A stretch of DNA of 64,000 nucleotides. It comes from Winogradskyella ouciana (GTDB lineage Bacteria > Bacteroidota > Bacteroidia > Flavobacteriales > Flavobacteriaceae). The stretch covers positions 331,040 to 395,039 of the forward strand of contig NZ_WJYA01000006.1 of the NCBI RefSeq assembly GCF_009709615.1, in the 5' to 3' direction. Below, one piece after another: positions 10,303 to 17,785 of the stretch. Position 1 is the first letter of the stretch. Every line of letters starts with the position of its first letter. A program made the translations under genes and the position numbers. The notes below the pieces were generated by a model. It was not told the DNA's origin. It worked only from the letters and a program-made list of their open reading frames with translations, and did not search any database.

Positions 10303-11734
10303 TATAAATACGATAAATGATAAAGGGCACTTCAAAGGAGGTTATTTTGTTCTCAATGAAAACAGAAATAATAACCCTTGGTTAGAGCGAGATGATTTTT
10401 TTATCACCTTGCCTAATCAAAATTCAATAAAAAGGCAAGTCATTGAGTTAATAAGAAATTCAAAGTCTTCTATAAAACTATGTTCATTTATCATTACTGA
10501 TAATGAGATTTATACAGAACTAGAAAATGTTTTAAAAAAAACTAATGTCGCTGTTTTTATTTTAACTCAATTAGATGAATCAAAGTTTTCTACATCATTA
10601 CTATCAGAAGAGGAAATGATAGAAAATTTCAATCAAGTACATCTTGATATAGTTAAAAAATTGTACTCAAATGGTGCTCATGTAAGAGCTACAAGAACAG
10701 CTCATGCCAAGTTTTTGATTTCAGATAGGGAAAAAGGGTTGCTAACAAGTGCCAACATGACTACAACTTCCTTAACTAATAATCCAGAAACGGGTATTTT
10801 CATTGAGAATACAAGTGCTTTAAGTCATTTAGACAACCTTTTTGATGAAATTTTTCAAAATGGTACTGAATATACAAGATTCATCACAGCTAATTCTAAC
10901 AAACAATTTATTGTTTCCCGTAATCAAAATATTTCAGAAAAGGCAAAAGCATTAAAATCCGAAACAAAATTAAAATTTACCTTCGAAGACCATCAACAAT
11001 CTTTATATGAGGAAATAGTCAAAATTATAGAAAATAGTTCTGGGGATGTTTATTTATCTACCTATAGTATTGTTGGACTCAATGTATTACCAGAATTCAT
11101 AAATGCCCTTAAATCGGTAATAAAAAAGGGAAATGTAGTTTATATTTTTTCGAGGGGTATGAATTATAGGTCAGATCATATAGAAGGATGTACATTGTTA
11201 GCGAATTTAGGCTGTAAAATTTATGGAGATGTGTATAACCATTCCAAAGGGATTCTTACACCAGAAAAGAGTATGATTTTTACAGCAAATATAGATGGTA
11301 AGCATGGCCTTAAAAATGGATTTGAAGTCGGTTTAGTTTTAGAGAAAAATCAAAAGGTAAATATGCAGGCATTTATTGAATGGCAAATAGCTACAGCACC
11401 TTATGTTTTCAATATATCGCCTCTTAAAAGTAAGTACTTTGATTATTATGCATACCATTGTGAATTAAAAGAAATTAAGCCTAAACAAATACCAGAAGAT
11501 ATAACAATTAAGATACTCAAATCAAATAGTGGACTAATAAATTTACTTGATGAATCACCTTCTTATTATAAGATAAAAAACAATAAAATTTCTCAAATTC
11601 AGGTTGGTAAATATTCTTATGTAGCTGATTTCGAAGATGATATATTAACTATTGGTAGTCAACTTAATAAGATGGAATATAATCTAGAATCATATCTTCT
11701 TAAATATCGAAGTGCTAAAATAATATTAGAATAA
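10295..11734 (+). CDS. Two-domain PLD-family nuclease in CARF operon
   Basis: A 479-residue protein with two PLD half-domains. The first motif is complete: HAKFLISD (H137, K139, D144) followed by GLLTSANM. The second is HSKGILTPEKS (H316, K318) followed by MIFTAN, but the Asp expected five residues after the Lys is a Pro. PLD-family nucleases use the two histidines from paired motifs, so activity is possible despite this change. The gene overlaps the winged-helix gene by 8 bp and ends one base before the CARF gene. PLD nucleases paired with large helicases are a recurring defence theme (for example DISARM and Zorya-like loci), so this is the likely DNA- or RNA-cutting partner of the S1 helicase. 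Confidence 0.78.
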   Translation: MNNINTINDKGHFKGGYFVLNENRNNNPWLERDDFFITLPNQNSIKRQVIELIRNSKSSIKLCSFIITDNEIYTELENVLKKTNVAVFILTQLDESKFSTSLLSEEEMIENFNQVHLDIVKKLYSNGAHVRATRTAHAKFLISDREKGLLTSANMTTTSLTNNPETGIFIENTSALSHLDNLFDEIFQNGTEYTRFITANSNKQFIVSRNQNISEKAKALKSETKLKFTFEDHQQSLYEEIVKIIENSSGDVYLSTYSIVGLNVLPEFINALKSVIKKGNVVYIFSRGMNYRSDHIEGCTLLANLGCKIYGDVYNHSKGILTPEKSMIFTANIDGKHGLKNGFEVGLVLEKNQKVNMQAFIEWQIATAPYVFNISPLKSKYFDYYAYHCELKEIKPKQIPEDITIKILKSNSGLINLLDESPSYYKIKNNKISQIQVGKYSYVADFEDDILTIGSQLNKMEYNLESYLLKYRSAKIILE

Positions 11735-11735
11735 A

Positions 11736-12317
11736 ATGGAATCTAATTTAAAATATACAGATGAATGGTTAGCTTTAGCTAAACATGGAAACTTTCAATT
11801 AGCTGAAAAGCTTTATTTTGATAAATTATTTCCAGAAATAATTAAGAATTTCCAAAATAAATATGAAGGTCTCTTCAATGAAGAAGAGGTTTTAATTTCT
11901 ATGTTAGGATTCTCACCAGAACCTATAATTCTCTCTGCCAATACAATTAAACCAATTAAACATTATGTGATTACAACAGAACATAAGGAAGAGGTTATTA
12001 ATCGTGTTGAAGAGTTTGTAGAAAATGAATTTAATTTGATTACTATTTCGGATACAAGTTTTAATACGATATACAAATCCTTGAAAGAAATATTATATGA
12101 AATTGAATCACAAAAAATTACAATTGATATTACAGGTGGTAAAAAGTCAATGGTGGCAGCTGCATCTATTTTTGGTAAAGATTATAGATGTAAAATTACA
12201 TATGTAGATTTTGAGGGTTATATAAAGGAATTAAGAAAACCATTGCCTGGGACTGAAGTTTTAAATATTGTTTATAATCCAGATATTAACCAACCAGAAT
12301 TATTTTTAAAAGAATGA
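11736..12317 (+). CDS. Stand-alone CARF-domain protein
   Basis: A 193-residue protein. The first 50 residues are helical. The rest has the CARF Rossmann-like pattern with the ligand-site motif DITGGKKSMVAAAS (about 131-144), which resembles the (N/D)xTGGTKxM loop of CRISPR-associated CARF sensors such as Can2/Card1 and Csx1. It carries no effector domain. The gene overlaps the following CARF-nuclease gene by 4 bp (ATGA), so the two CARF proteins are made together and may form a mixed complex or a regulator-effector pair. Known CARF domains bind cyclic oligoadenylates; what this one binds is unknown. No Cas10 or cGAS-like cyclase gene is visible in the window. Confidence 0.72.
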   Translation: MESNLKYTDEWLALAKHGNFQLAEKLYFDKLFPEIIKNFQNKYEGLFNEEEVLISMLGFSPEPIILSANTIKPIKHYVITTEHKEEVINRVEEFVENEFNLITISDTSFNTIYKSLKEILYEIESQKITIDITGGKKSMVAAASIFGKDYRCKITYVDFEGYIKELRKPLPGTEVLNIVYNPDINQPELFLKE

Positions 12318-13411
12318 CACATCAAATAACGCTTTTAGGTGGTCAGATTTTACCTGTATATATAGGCGTATTGGAAAGAAATCCAGATACAGTCCATATT
12401 CTATATACAAAGGAATCGGTAAGATTAAAAAACAGGCTAGAAAAAAACCTTTCCAGCTATAAATCTATTAGCTATCAAGTAGATCCGTATAATTATAAAT
12501 CAATTGAGGAGACTGTAACAAATATTATTTGCGACAATGAAGGTGCAACATTTGAGCTAAATTTAACAAGTGGTACAAAGCTTATGGCTTTAGCAAGTCA
12601 AGAGGTCTTTAAAACTTTGGAATGTTTTAGTTTTTATATTGATCAAAACCAAAACTTGATAGATATATCTAATGGTACACAAACGAAACTACAAAAGAAT
12701 ATATCAACAAAAAATTTCCTTTTACTTTCAAATCACAATACATTTTCATCCACATCTTTAAAAGATTTCTCAAATGAAGATTTAAAGTTAGCAAATCTAA
12801 TATTAGAGTTAAGGAAAAGTAAGTCTGGTATTTCAGAATTATTTAAGCTATTGAGAGCACTAGATGTTAAAAGTGAGCGCAAAAGCTTTACTTATAAAAA
12901 CAAAAAGTTTAGTATTGATTGGAACGGTTTACATTTAAATGTTTCTGCACCTAAATTCAATATAGTATCTAAAGGTGCAAATGCCTTTAAAATATTATCA
13001 TCAGGTCTTTGGTGGGAGTTAATTGTGGCTTCTGCTATATCTTCATGGAAATCTGCAAGAGAAGTTCACATGAGTTTAGCAATTAAATCGAATTCTGATA
13101 GCAAGTTAGATAAGAATGAAATAGACATATTAATTAATACGGGGCAAAAAATCTTATTTATAGAATGTAAATCTGGTATGGTCACCCAATCTGACATCAA
13201 TAAAATGAGAGCAATTGGTAAATTTTATGGAGGTATAAGCTCTAAATCAATACTTGTATCATATTACAAACCTCAAGCTCATTTAATTGAAAAATGCCAA
13301 GATTTTGGAATTGAAATTTTTTATTTGGAAGAATTCAATAAGAATCATATTAAACTAAATTCAATTTCGAAAAAGTTAGATTACATGTTGTCAAAACTAG
13401 AACTTAATTAA
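12314..13411 (+). CDS. CARF plus PD-(D/E)XK nuclease, Can2/Card1-like
   Basis: A 365-residue protein close to the size of Can2/Card1. The N-terminal CARF domain (about 1-130) has the loop LNLTSGTKLMALAS (about 82-95). A short linker or winged-helix part follows. The C-terminal restriction-like nuclease has GLWWELIVA (E235), KNEIDIL (E269, D271) and FIECKSG (E284, K286), the acidic-acidic-ExK active site. Can2/Card1 nucleases are switched on by cyclic tetra-adenylate from type III CRISPR Cas10 and nick DNA or cut RNA. Here there is no CRISPR locus, so the activating ligand may come from elsewhere in the genome or be a different nucleotide. It is the last gene of the operon starting at 4718. 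Confidence 0.82.
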   Translation: MTHQITLLGGQILPVYIGVLERNPDTVHILYTKESVRLKNRLEKNLSSYKSISYQVDPYNYKSIEETVTNIICDNEGATFELNLTSGTKLMALASQEVFKTLECFSFYIDQNQNLIDISNGTQTKLQKNISTKNFLLLSNHNTFSSTSLKDFSNEDLKLANLILELRKSKSGISELFKLLRALDVKSERKSFTYKNKKFSIDWNGLHLNVSAPKFNIVSKGANAFKILSSGLWWELIVASAISSWKSAREVHMSLAIKSNSDSKLDKNEIDILINTGQKILFIECKSGMVTQSDINKMRAIGKFYGGISSKSILVSYYKPQAHLIEKCQDFGIEIFYLEEFNKNHIKLNSISKKLDYMLSKLELN

Positions 13412-13435
13412 TTGAAATTTATACTTTTTTAGAAT

Positions 13436-13870
13436 TCAAAATGTTTTCAAATAAACAAAGATCCCTTCCTGCAAATCATAATAAGCATTTTCACCATGTA
13501 TATTCGGTGGAATATTTTTGATTAAGTGATAACGACCACCTAGTTTTTCTATTAGTAAATCTATATCACCTTTAGTGGCAGGTTTATTTTTACGCGATGT
13601 GAAAATTGATTTTACACCATCAGCAGCGAGAGCACCGAGTGCTGCATTTCCGACACCTACTACAGATATTTTATCTGGGTTAGGGACCTGAGGCACTTCG
13701 GTTTTTGTGGTTGGAGTAGGTAAGGTCTCATCCTTTTCCTTTTCTTTAGACTTTCGTAATCGATGTGAAGATGAACGACAGGAGTTGCTACAGAATTTTT
13801 GGACACGCCTACGCTTTGGTGTATACTCCTTAAAACAATACTCACAGGTGTAATATTTGGTTTCAATCAT
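13436..13870 (-). CDS. Small Cys-cluster protein with hydrophobic segment
   Basis: Starting at the ATG at 13870 gives 144 residues. The N-terminus has a zinc-binding pattern: CEYC, then KFCSNSCRSSSHR. A charged linker follows and then a Gly/Ala-rich hydrophobic stretch (ISVVGVGNAALGALAADGV) that could be a membrane or packing helix. An upstream in-frame start at 13933 exists, but it would place the perfect inverted repeat 13873-13908 inside the coding region, so the later ATG is preferred. The gene runs toward the CARF operon and ends 24 bp from it. I do not recognise the family; a DNA- or protein-binding accessory protein of the island is plausible. Confidence 0.6.
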   Translation of the reverse strand: MIETKYYTCEYCFKEYTPKRRRVQKFCSNSCRSSSHRLRKSKEKEKDETLPTPTTKTEVPQVPNPDKISVVGVGNAALGALAADGVKSIFTSRKNKPATKGDIDLLIEKLGGRYHLIKNIPPNIHGENAYYDLQEGIFVYLKTF

Positions 13871-13872
13871 TG

Positions 13873-13908
13873 ATTTAGCGTTAATTAAACGTTCGATTAA
13901 CGCTAAAT
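13873..13908. repeat. Perfect 13-bp inverted repeat, hairpin or operator
   Basis: The arms ATTTAGCGTTAAT (13873-13885) and ATTAACGCTAAAT (13896-13908) are exact reverse complements with a 10-base loop. The repeat sits 2 bp before the ATG of the minus-strand Cys-cluster gene. It could be an operator for a dimeric regulator or an RNA hairpin that controls translation of that gene. There is no T-run, so a terminator is unlikely. Confidence 0.75.
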
Positions 13909-14143
13909 TACAAAATGACCCTTCGCTTAGCAACGATGTATCAAGATAAAAGGCAAAATATTTTTCCGTTAATGTTATAATTCTGTCCTCTAATTGCAGT
14001 AGGATCGAAGCTTCCCCTTCTAAAAAAAAGTTTGAAATGGCTCTCTTGAACTTACAACAGTATTGAAATGTAACCGAAATTCTTCGTGAGATCCATTAGG
14101 AGTTCAGATCCTCAGTTCGCTAATAAATCCTAATTTTGTCCTT
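13909..14143. other. Non-coding divergent intergenic region
   Basis: About 235 bp between the divergent Cys-cluster gene (minus) and the UvrC-like gene (plus). No open frame of interest and no tRNA could be found on either strand. A weak pair of 6-bp arms (TTAGGA/TCCTAA, near 14096-14133) is the only structure noted. It should hold both promoters, but I cannot place a convincing -7 box. Confidence 0.4.
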
Positions 14144-15433
14144 ATGCTATTTATATACATTAAAACTATACCATTTAGAAAAAAAGCAAGTTTACCCTAT
14201 GAAATAATCGTGGGAAATGAGGAGATCCATACGTTGAAGTTCAAACCTCATTACACAGTTCCAAAAAAGATTTTCTCACAACAAAAATTGAATAGACTGG
14301 AAATTAATTCAGCACCGCCTTTTAGCGACGTAGCTGATGAATTAATTTATTTAATTCAAGAAAATGACTTGATCTTTTCAAATCCCACTCAGTTCAGGTT
14401 GTTAAAATCTTTGTTCAAAAGCATAGGATATAATTTTGAAGTAAAATGCAAGTATGTATGGTATAATGAAGCTCAGCAAAATAAGTTTTACAAAACACAC
14501 CACATTGATTCTAATCAAATTAAGAATTTATATCCTGAAGAACTGATACATTTCTTCACATCTATTGTCCTTCATAAAAATGAAGCAATTTCAAGTTTGA
14601 AAGCTCTGGAATCCCAAAATCAAGAATATGATTGGTCGTCATTCAAAACTCAACCTGGAGTTTATTTTTTTAAAAATGAAAATGATGAAGTAATCTACAT
14701 AGGTAAGGCAAAATATATTAGAAAACGTTTACAAAGTCACTTTTCGAAGGCGTCAAAAAGTAACAGTGTAAACTATAGTGAAGTAAAGGAAATTGATGTA
14801 GAATATACAGGAAATGATGTTATTGCTCAGCTTGTTGAATCGTTTCAAATCAAAAAACACAACCCAAAATACAATACACAACAAATTAATAATGCCGCAC
14901 CATTTATTATTAATCGAACTAAAACGGCTAAAGGGATTAGCAAATTAAAAATTGTTAGAAAAGACCATATTGATAATATGCCTGAGAAATTTTTCAACAG
15001 GCAGTCGGTTAAGGATGAATTAGAACGTTTCTGTAACACATATAACTTGTGCAGAAAACATTGTAGTTTGGAAACGGTGAAAGGTCCCTGTAGTAATTAT
15101 ACCGTAAACAAAGAGGCTTGTGTTTGCGCTAGTTTGGAATCAATAGAAGATTACAATCAAAGATTTGAGCGAGCGTTTGAAAAGTTTCAAGCTGAAAAAC
15201 ACAGAACTATACTAAAACTTAGAGGAAGGCATACTGGCGAGGATGCGTTTATTTATCTTGTCAATGGCATATATGAAGGTTACGGTTATATCGATAAAGA
15301 CGATACAATTAATAATTTCAATGATATTTTAGGGAAATTAATCAGTCAGCCCAACAATTATGATACTGCACGAATTATCAGAAGTTATTTAAATAATATT
15401 TCCAAGGAAGACAACCTAATCACCATCTATTAA
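14144..15433 (+). CDS. GIY-YIG (UvrC/Cho-like) nuclease with degenerate DnaQ-like exonuclease domain
   Basis: A 429-residue protein. Residues about 165-250 are a GIY-YIG domain: PGVYFFKNENDE, VIYIGKAKYIRKRL and the catalytic Glu in QLVESFQIKKHNPKYN. This is the fold that makes the 3' incision in UvrC and Cho. Bacteroidota commonly have a DnaQ-like exonuclease fused in front of this domain. Here the N-terminal 150 residues still follow that fold, but the active-site acids are gone: the DIETTG position reads YIKTIP and the HNAxFD position reads SNPTQFR. The C-terminal part has a Cys cluster (CNTYNLCRKHC, then C and CVC) as in Cho/UvrC-like proteins. It may be a damage-incision enzyme or a specialised island nuclease. 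Confidence 0.75.
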   Translation: MLFIYIKTIPFRKKASLPYEIIVGNEEIHTLKFKPHYTVPKKIFSQQKLNRLEINSAPPFSDVADELIYLIQENDLIFSNPTQFRLLKSLFKSIGYNFEVKCKYVWYNEAQQNKFYKTHHIDSNQIKNLYPEELIHFFTSIVLHKNEAISSLKALESQNQEYDWSSFKTQPGVYFFKNENDEVIYIGKAKYIRKRLQSHFSKASKSNSVNYSEVKEIDVEYTGNDVIAQLVESFQIKKHNPKYNTQQINNAAPFIINRTKTAKGISKLKIVRKDHIDNMPEKFFNRQSVKDELERFCNTYNLCRKHCSLETVKGPCSNYTVNKEACVCASLESIEDYNQRFERAFEKFQAEKHRTILKLRGRHTGEDAFIYLVNGIYEGYGYIDKDDTINNFNDILGKLISQPNNYDTARIIRSYLNNISKEDNLITIY

Positions 15434-15502
15434 ATGGCATCCACTTTTCATCGATTCTAGAAGAAAAGACTTAACTTAAGAATGATATATATACATATTG
15501 GT

Positions 15503-16492
15503 TCAGTTTTCTTTCAACCTATGTCGTAACATACATAAAACGCCAACTTCTTCTTTAGATAGGCTTTCCATATTTTTCAAAAGTCTATTTATTTCCTGTT
15601 CAAAATACTTTATTGTTCTGCCCTCAACATATTCTTCAATAATTCGTGGATCAATGTATGAGCTTCTAGCAACAGAAGGGGTATTTCCTAATCGTTCTGA
15701 AACTTGAACAACCGCCTGTTTTATGTTTTTATCTAAAACTTCTTGATCTTTCTTGCTGACAACTCCAATTTCATCTAATGCCATAGCCGCAATCATTGTC
15801 CCTGCCCAAGTCCTAAAATCCTTCGCCGAAAAATCCTCTCCCATGACATCTCTTATATAGGCATTTAAGTCATCACTCTTTACATCAACTATATTATCAT
15901 CTTCATCAAGATATTTAAACACTTCATATCCTGGCATATCATCAATATCCTTTACGATCTTTGCCAATTTTTTATCGACAATGTGTTTTTCTTGTTCCTG
16001 ATTCGATTTTCCAGTGTATTTAAAGATGATTTCATCATCATCGATAGTTAAATGTTTATGACGTAAAGTGGTTAAACCATAGGTGGAGTTTTCTTTGGCA
16101 TAATAATCACTACCAGGTCTGAAAAAAGCTGATTCTAATAATCGCAACATTGTAGCCATTACCTTGTTACGATCTAATTTTTTATTTCTTAGATGCTGGC
16201 CAGTAACGCGACGCATATGCTCTAATTGGTCAGCAAAATCAATAATACGATCAAATTTTTTGCTATTTTGCTTTTCTATATACTTGGGGTGATAAATGTA
16301 CTGTTTCCTGGCCTTGTCATCTCTTCCAGTTACCAGTAAATCTGATTTTTTATCTTCACTAATTTCTACATCTGTCCATGCAGGTGGTATAACCAGTGAG
16401 TCAATCCAATCACGTATATTCTTGTCCTTAACGGTTTTTCCATTTTCATCTTTTATGGTAAAACCCTTGCCATGTTTTTTTCTATAATACAT
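15503..16492 (-). CDS. DNA topoisomerase IB
   Basis: A 329-residue protein of the poxvirus-like bacterial type IB family, which relaxes supercoils through a 3'-phosphotyrosine intermediate without ATP. Visible motifs are MRRVTGQHLRNKKLDRNKV, the catalytic Arg region LRHKHLTI, KDFRTWAGT and the nucleophile ARSSYIDP (Y279). The length is standard. It is convergent with the UvrC-like gene and followed on the same strand by a small protein gene. Type IB enzymes occur patchily in bacteria and are often in accessory regions, so it may belong to the island cargo. It could also be resident DNA captured between island and tRNA. Confidence 0.9.
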   Translation of the reverse strand: MYYRKKHGKGFTIKDENGKTVKDKNIRDWIDSLVIPPAWTDVEISEDKKSDLLVTGRDDKARKQYIYHPKYIEKQNSKKFDRIIDFADQLEHMRRVTGQHLRNKKLDRNKVMATMLRLLESAFFRPGSDYYAKENSTYGLTTLRHKHLTIDDDEIIFKYTGKSNQEQEKHIVDKKLAKIVKDIDDMPGYEVFKYLDEDDNIVDVKSDDLNAYIRDVMGEDFSAKDFRTWAGTMIAAMALDEIGVVSKKDQEVLDKNIKQAVVQVSERLGNTPSVARSSYIDPRIIEEYVEGRTIKYFEQEINRLLKNMESLSKEEVGVLCMLRHRLKEN

Positions 16493-16519
16493 GTTTAAAT
16501 CACTCTAAAAATGAATAGA

Positions 16520-16885
16520 TTATCCCTCATCATCGAGATTCAGAATGCTTTTATAGTGACTCTTATTTTCATGTGGAATAGATTCAATAAATTCATGTAC
16601 TTCTAAATCGGCAGTTGGGCCATAGGAATTAATAATAGTGCCTTTACAATTATCATCAGCTTCAATTACATATAAAATAGACTGGTCAGAAGGATTACTC
16701 ATACCTTCATATCTATGTTCTGCCACCACCTTAACCTGCTCAGGAGTAAATTCAAGTTCTGAATTTGAGGTTTTTAACTTATTTTCTTCTACTCTAAAAT
16801 TTTCTGTATAGCCGTTCTTGGCATACAATTCCAAAAAATTCAATTCGTGTTTAGCGTTTGGATCGCTATATTTTGGATCTTTCAT
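16520..16885 (-). CDS. Small acidic flavobacterial protein of unknown function
   Basis: Using the ATG at 16885 gives 121 residues; a start at 16924 would add a hydrophobic 13-residue extension that looks like untranslated sequence. The body (NGYTENFRVEENKL, then AEHRYEGMSNPSD and ILYVIEADDNCKGTIINSYG) resembles small Bacteroidota proteins that databases often label phosphoribosylpyrophosphate synthetase. It lacks any PRPP synthetase motif, so that label should not be trusted. It lies 28 bp upstream of the topoisomerase IB gene on the same strand, so the two are probably co-transcribed. Confidence 0.6.
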   Translation of the reverse strand: MKDPKYSDPNAKHELNFLELYAKNGYTENFRVEENKLKTSNSELEFTPEQVKVVAEHRYEGMSNPSDQSILYVIEADDNCKGTIINSYGPTADLEVHEFIESIPHENKSHYKSILNLDDEG

Positions 16886-17071
16886 TTTTACCAGATTTAA
16901 ATTGAAAAATAGTTGATAAAACAATATTGTTCTAACTCATTACAATTAAATTTTATCTCAATGAAGTTTTTTGAGAGAATTAAGAAAGTTGGTTATTCAA
17001 TTAAAGAATAGAATATTAGGACTAATTGAATGGCGTAATATATGATTAATAACAATTATTCATTGAAAAAT

Positions 17072-17776
17072 TTACCCTTGGTTCAACAACTTTGCATCCA
17101 CGTTAAAAACATGAATTAATAGGTCTGCATCAATAACTTTTACATCAGGTGTTGCGGTTTTGGCCTTCTTTTTCGGTGCTGCTTTGGGTTTTAGTTTTTT
17201 AAGTGGTGCTTTAGGAAAAGATTTAGGAATTTTAATTTTGGATTCCTCTTGTTTTATTTCTTCAATCGATGGAATAGGTCTGTTAAATGACTTACAAAAG
17301 TTTGCTTTTTTAAGCCAATGTCCAAATCGAGAATTTAACTCTTCATAGTGATCTAATGTGTTATGGTATTGTAAATTTAAATAGTTTTGAATAGTGGATT
17401 CATAGTTGCTAGCTTTGTTTTTTGCTTCATTCTTTGTTATTTCTGTAACATTTAACCAAGTGTTTAAATGCTCAGTATATTGATTAAGAAAAAATAAAAA
17501 AGCCTCCTTGTTTAGAGAACTACTCATTTTAAGGATTTCAAAAAAGTTTTCAGAGAGGATTTTGTCCCTACCCAATAAAATCATCGCTTCATATGCATGT
17601 TGTAAAGGCTTGATCTTACCGTCTTCGAATCTTATGATTAATGTATTTGTAAAGCCTATAGAATCCAAATCTTTCAAATCTTGTCCCAAGGCTTTTTCAA
17701 AAATGTCTCTTGGATAAAAGAACAGAGCAGGTTGCTTTATTTTTGTAAGCATATTTTCTAATGATTGATCTCCCAT
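17072..17776 (-). CDS. Unknown protein encoded directly downstream of integrase
   Basis: A 234-residue protein I do not recognise. The first 150 residues look helical, with aromatic and charged residues. The following tail (about residues 185-220) is very rich in Lys and Pro (PKAPLKKLKPKAAPKKKAK), a basic tail suggesting DNA or RNA contact. There is no signal peptide, membrane segment or known catalytic motif. It begins 9 bp after the integrase stop on the same strand, so it is probably made with the integrase and could be an excision or mobilisation accessory factor. That role is inferred from position only. Confidence 0.55.
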   Translation of the reverse strand: MGDQSLENMLTKIKQPALFFYPRDIFEKALGQDLKDLDSIGFTNTLIIRFEDGKIKPLQHAYEAMILLGRDKILSENFFEILKMSSSLNKEAFLFFLNQYTEHLNTWLNVTEITKNEAKNKASNYESTIQNYLNLQYHNTLDHYEELNSRFGHWLKKANFCKSFNRPIPSIEEIKQEESKIKIPKSFPKAPLKKLKPKAAPKKKAKTATPDVKVIDADLLIHVFNVDAKLLNQG

Positions 17777-17785
17777 AATTTGCTT

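Noticed and set aside
13871..13933. N-terminal extension of the Cys-cluster protein from ATG 13933
   Set aside because: It would run through the perfect inverted repeat and adds no recognisable sequence.
16520..16924. Phosphoribosylpyrophosphate synthetase
   Set aside because: The protein resembles small proteins carrying that label, but no PRPP synthetase motif is present.
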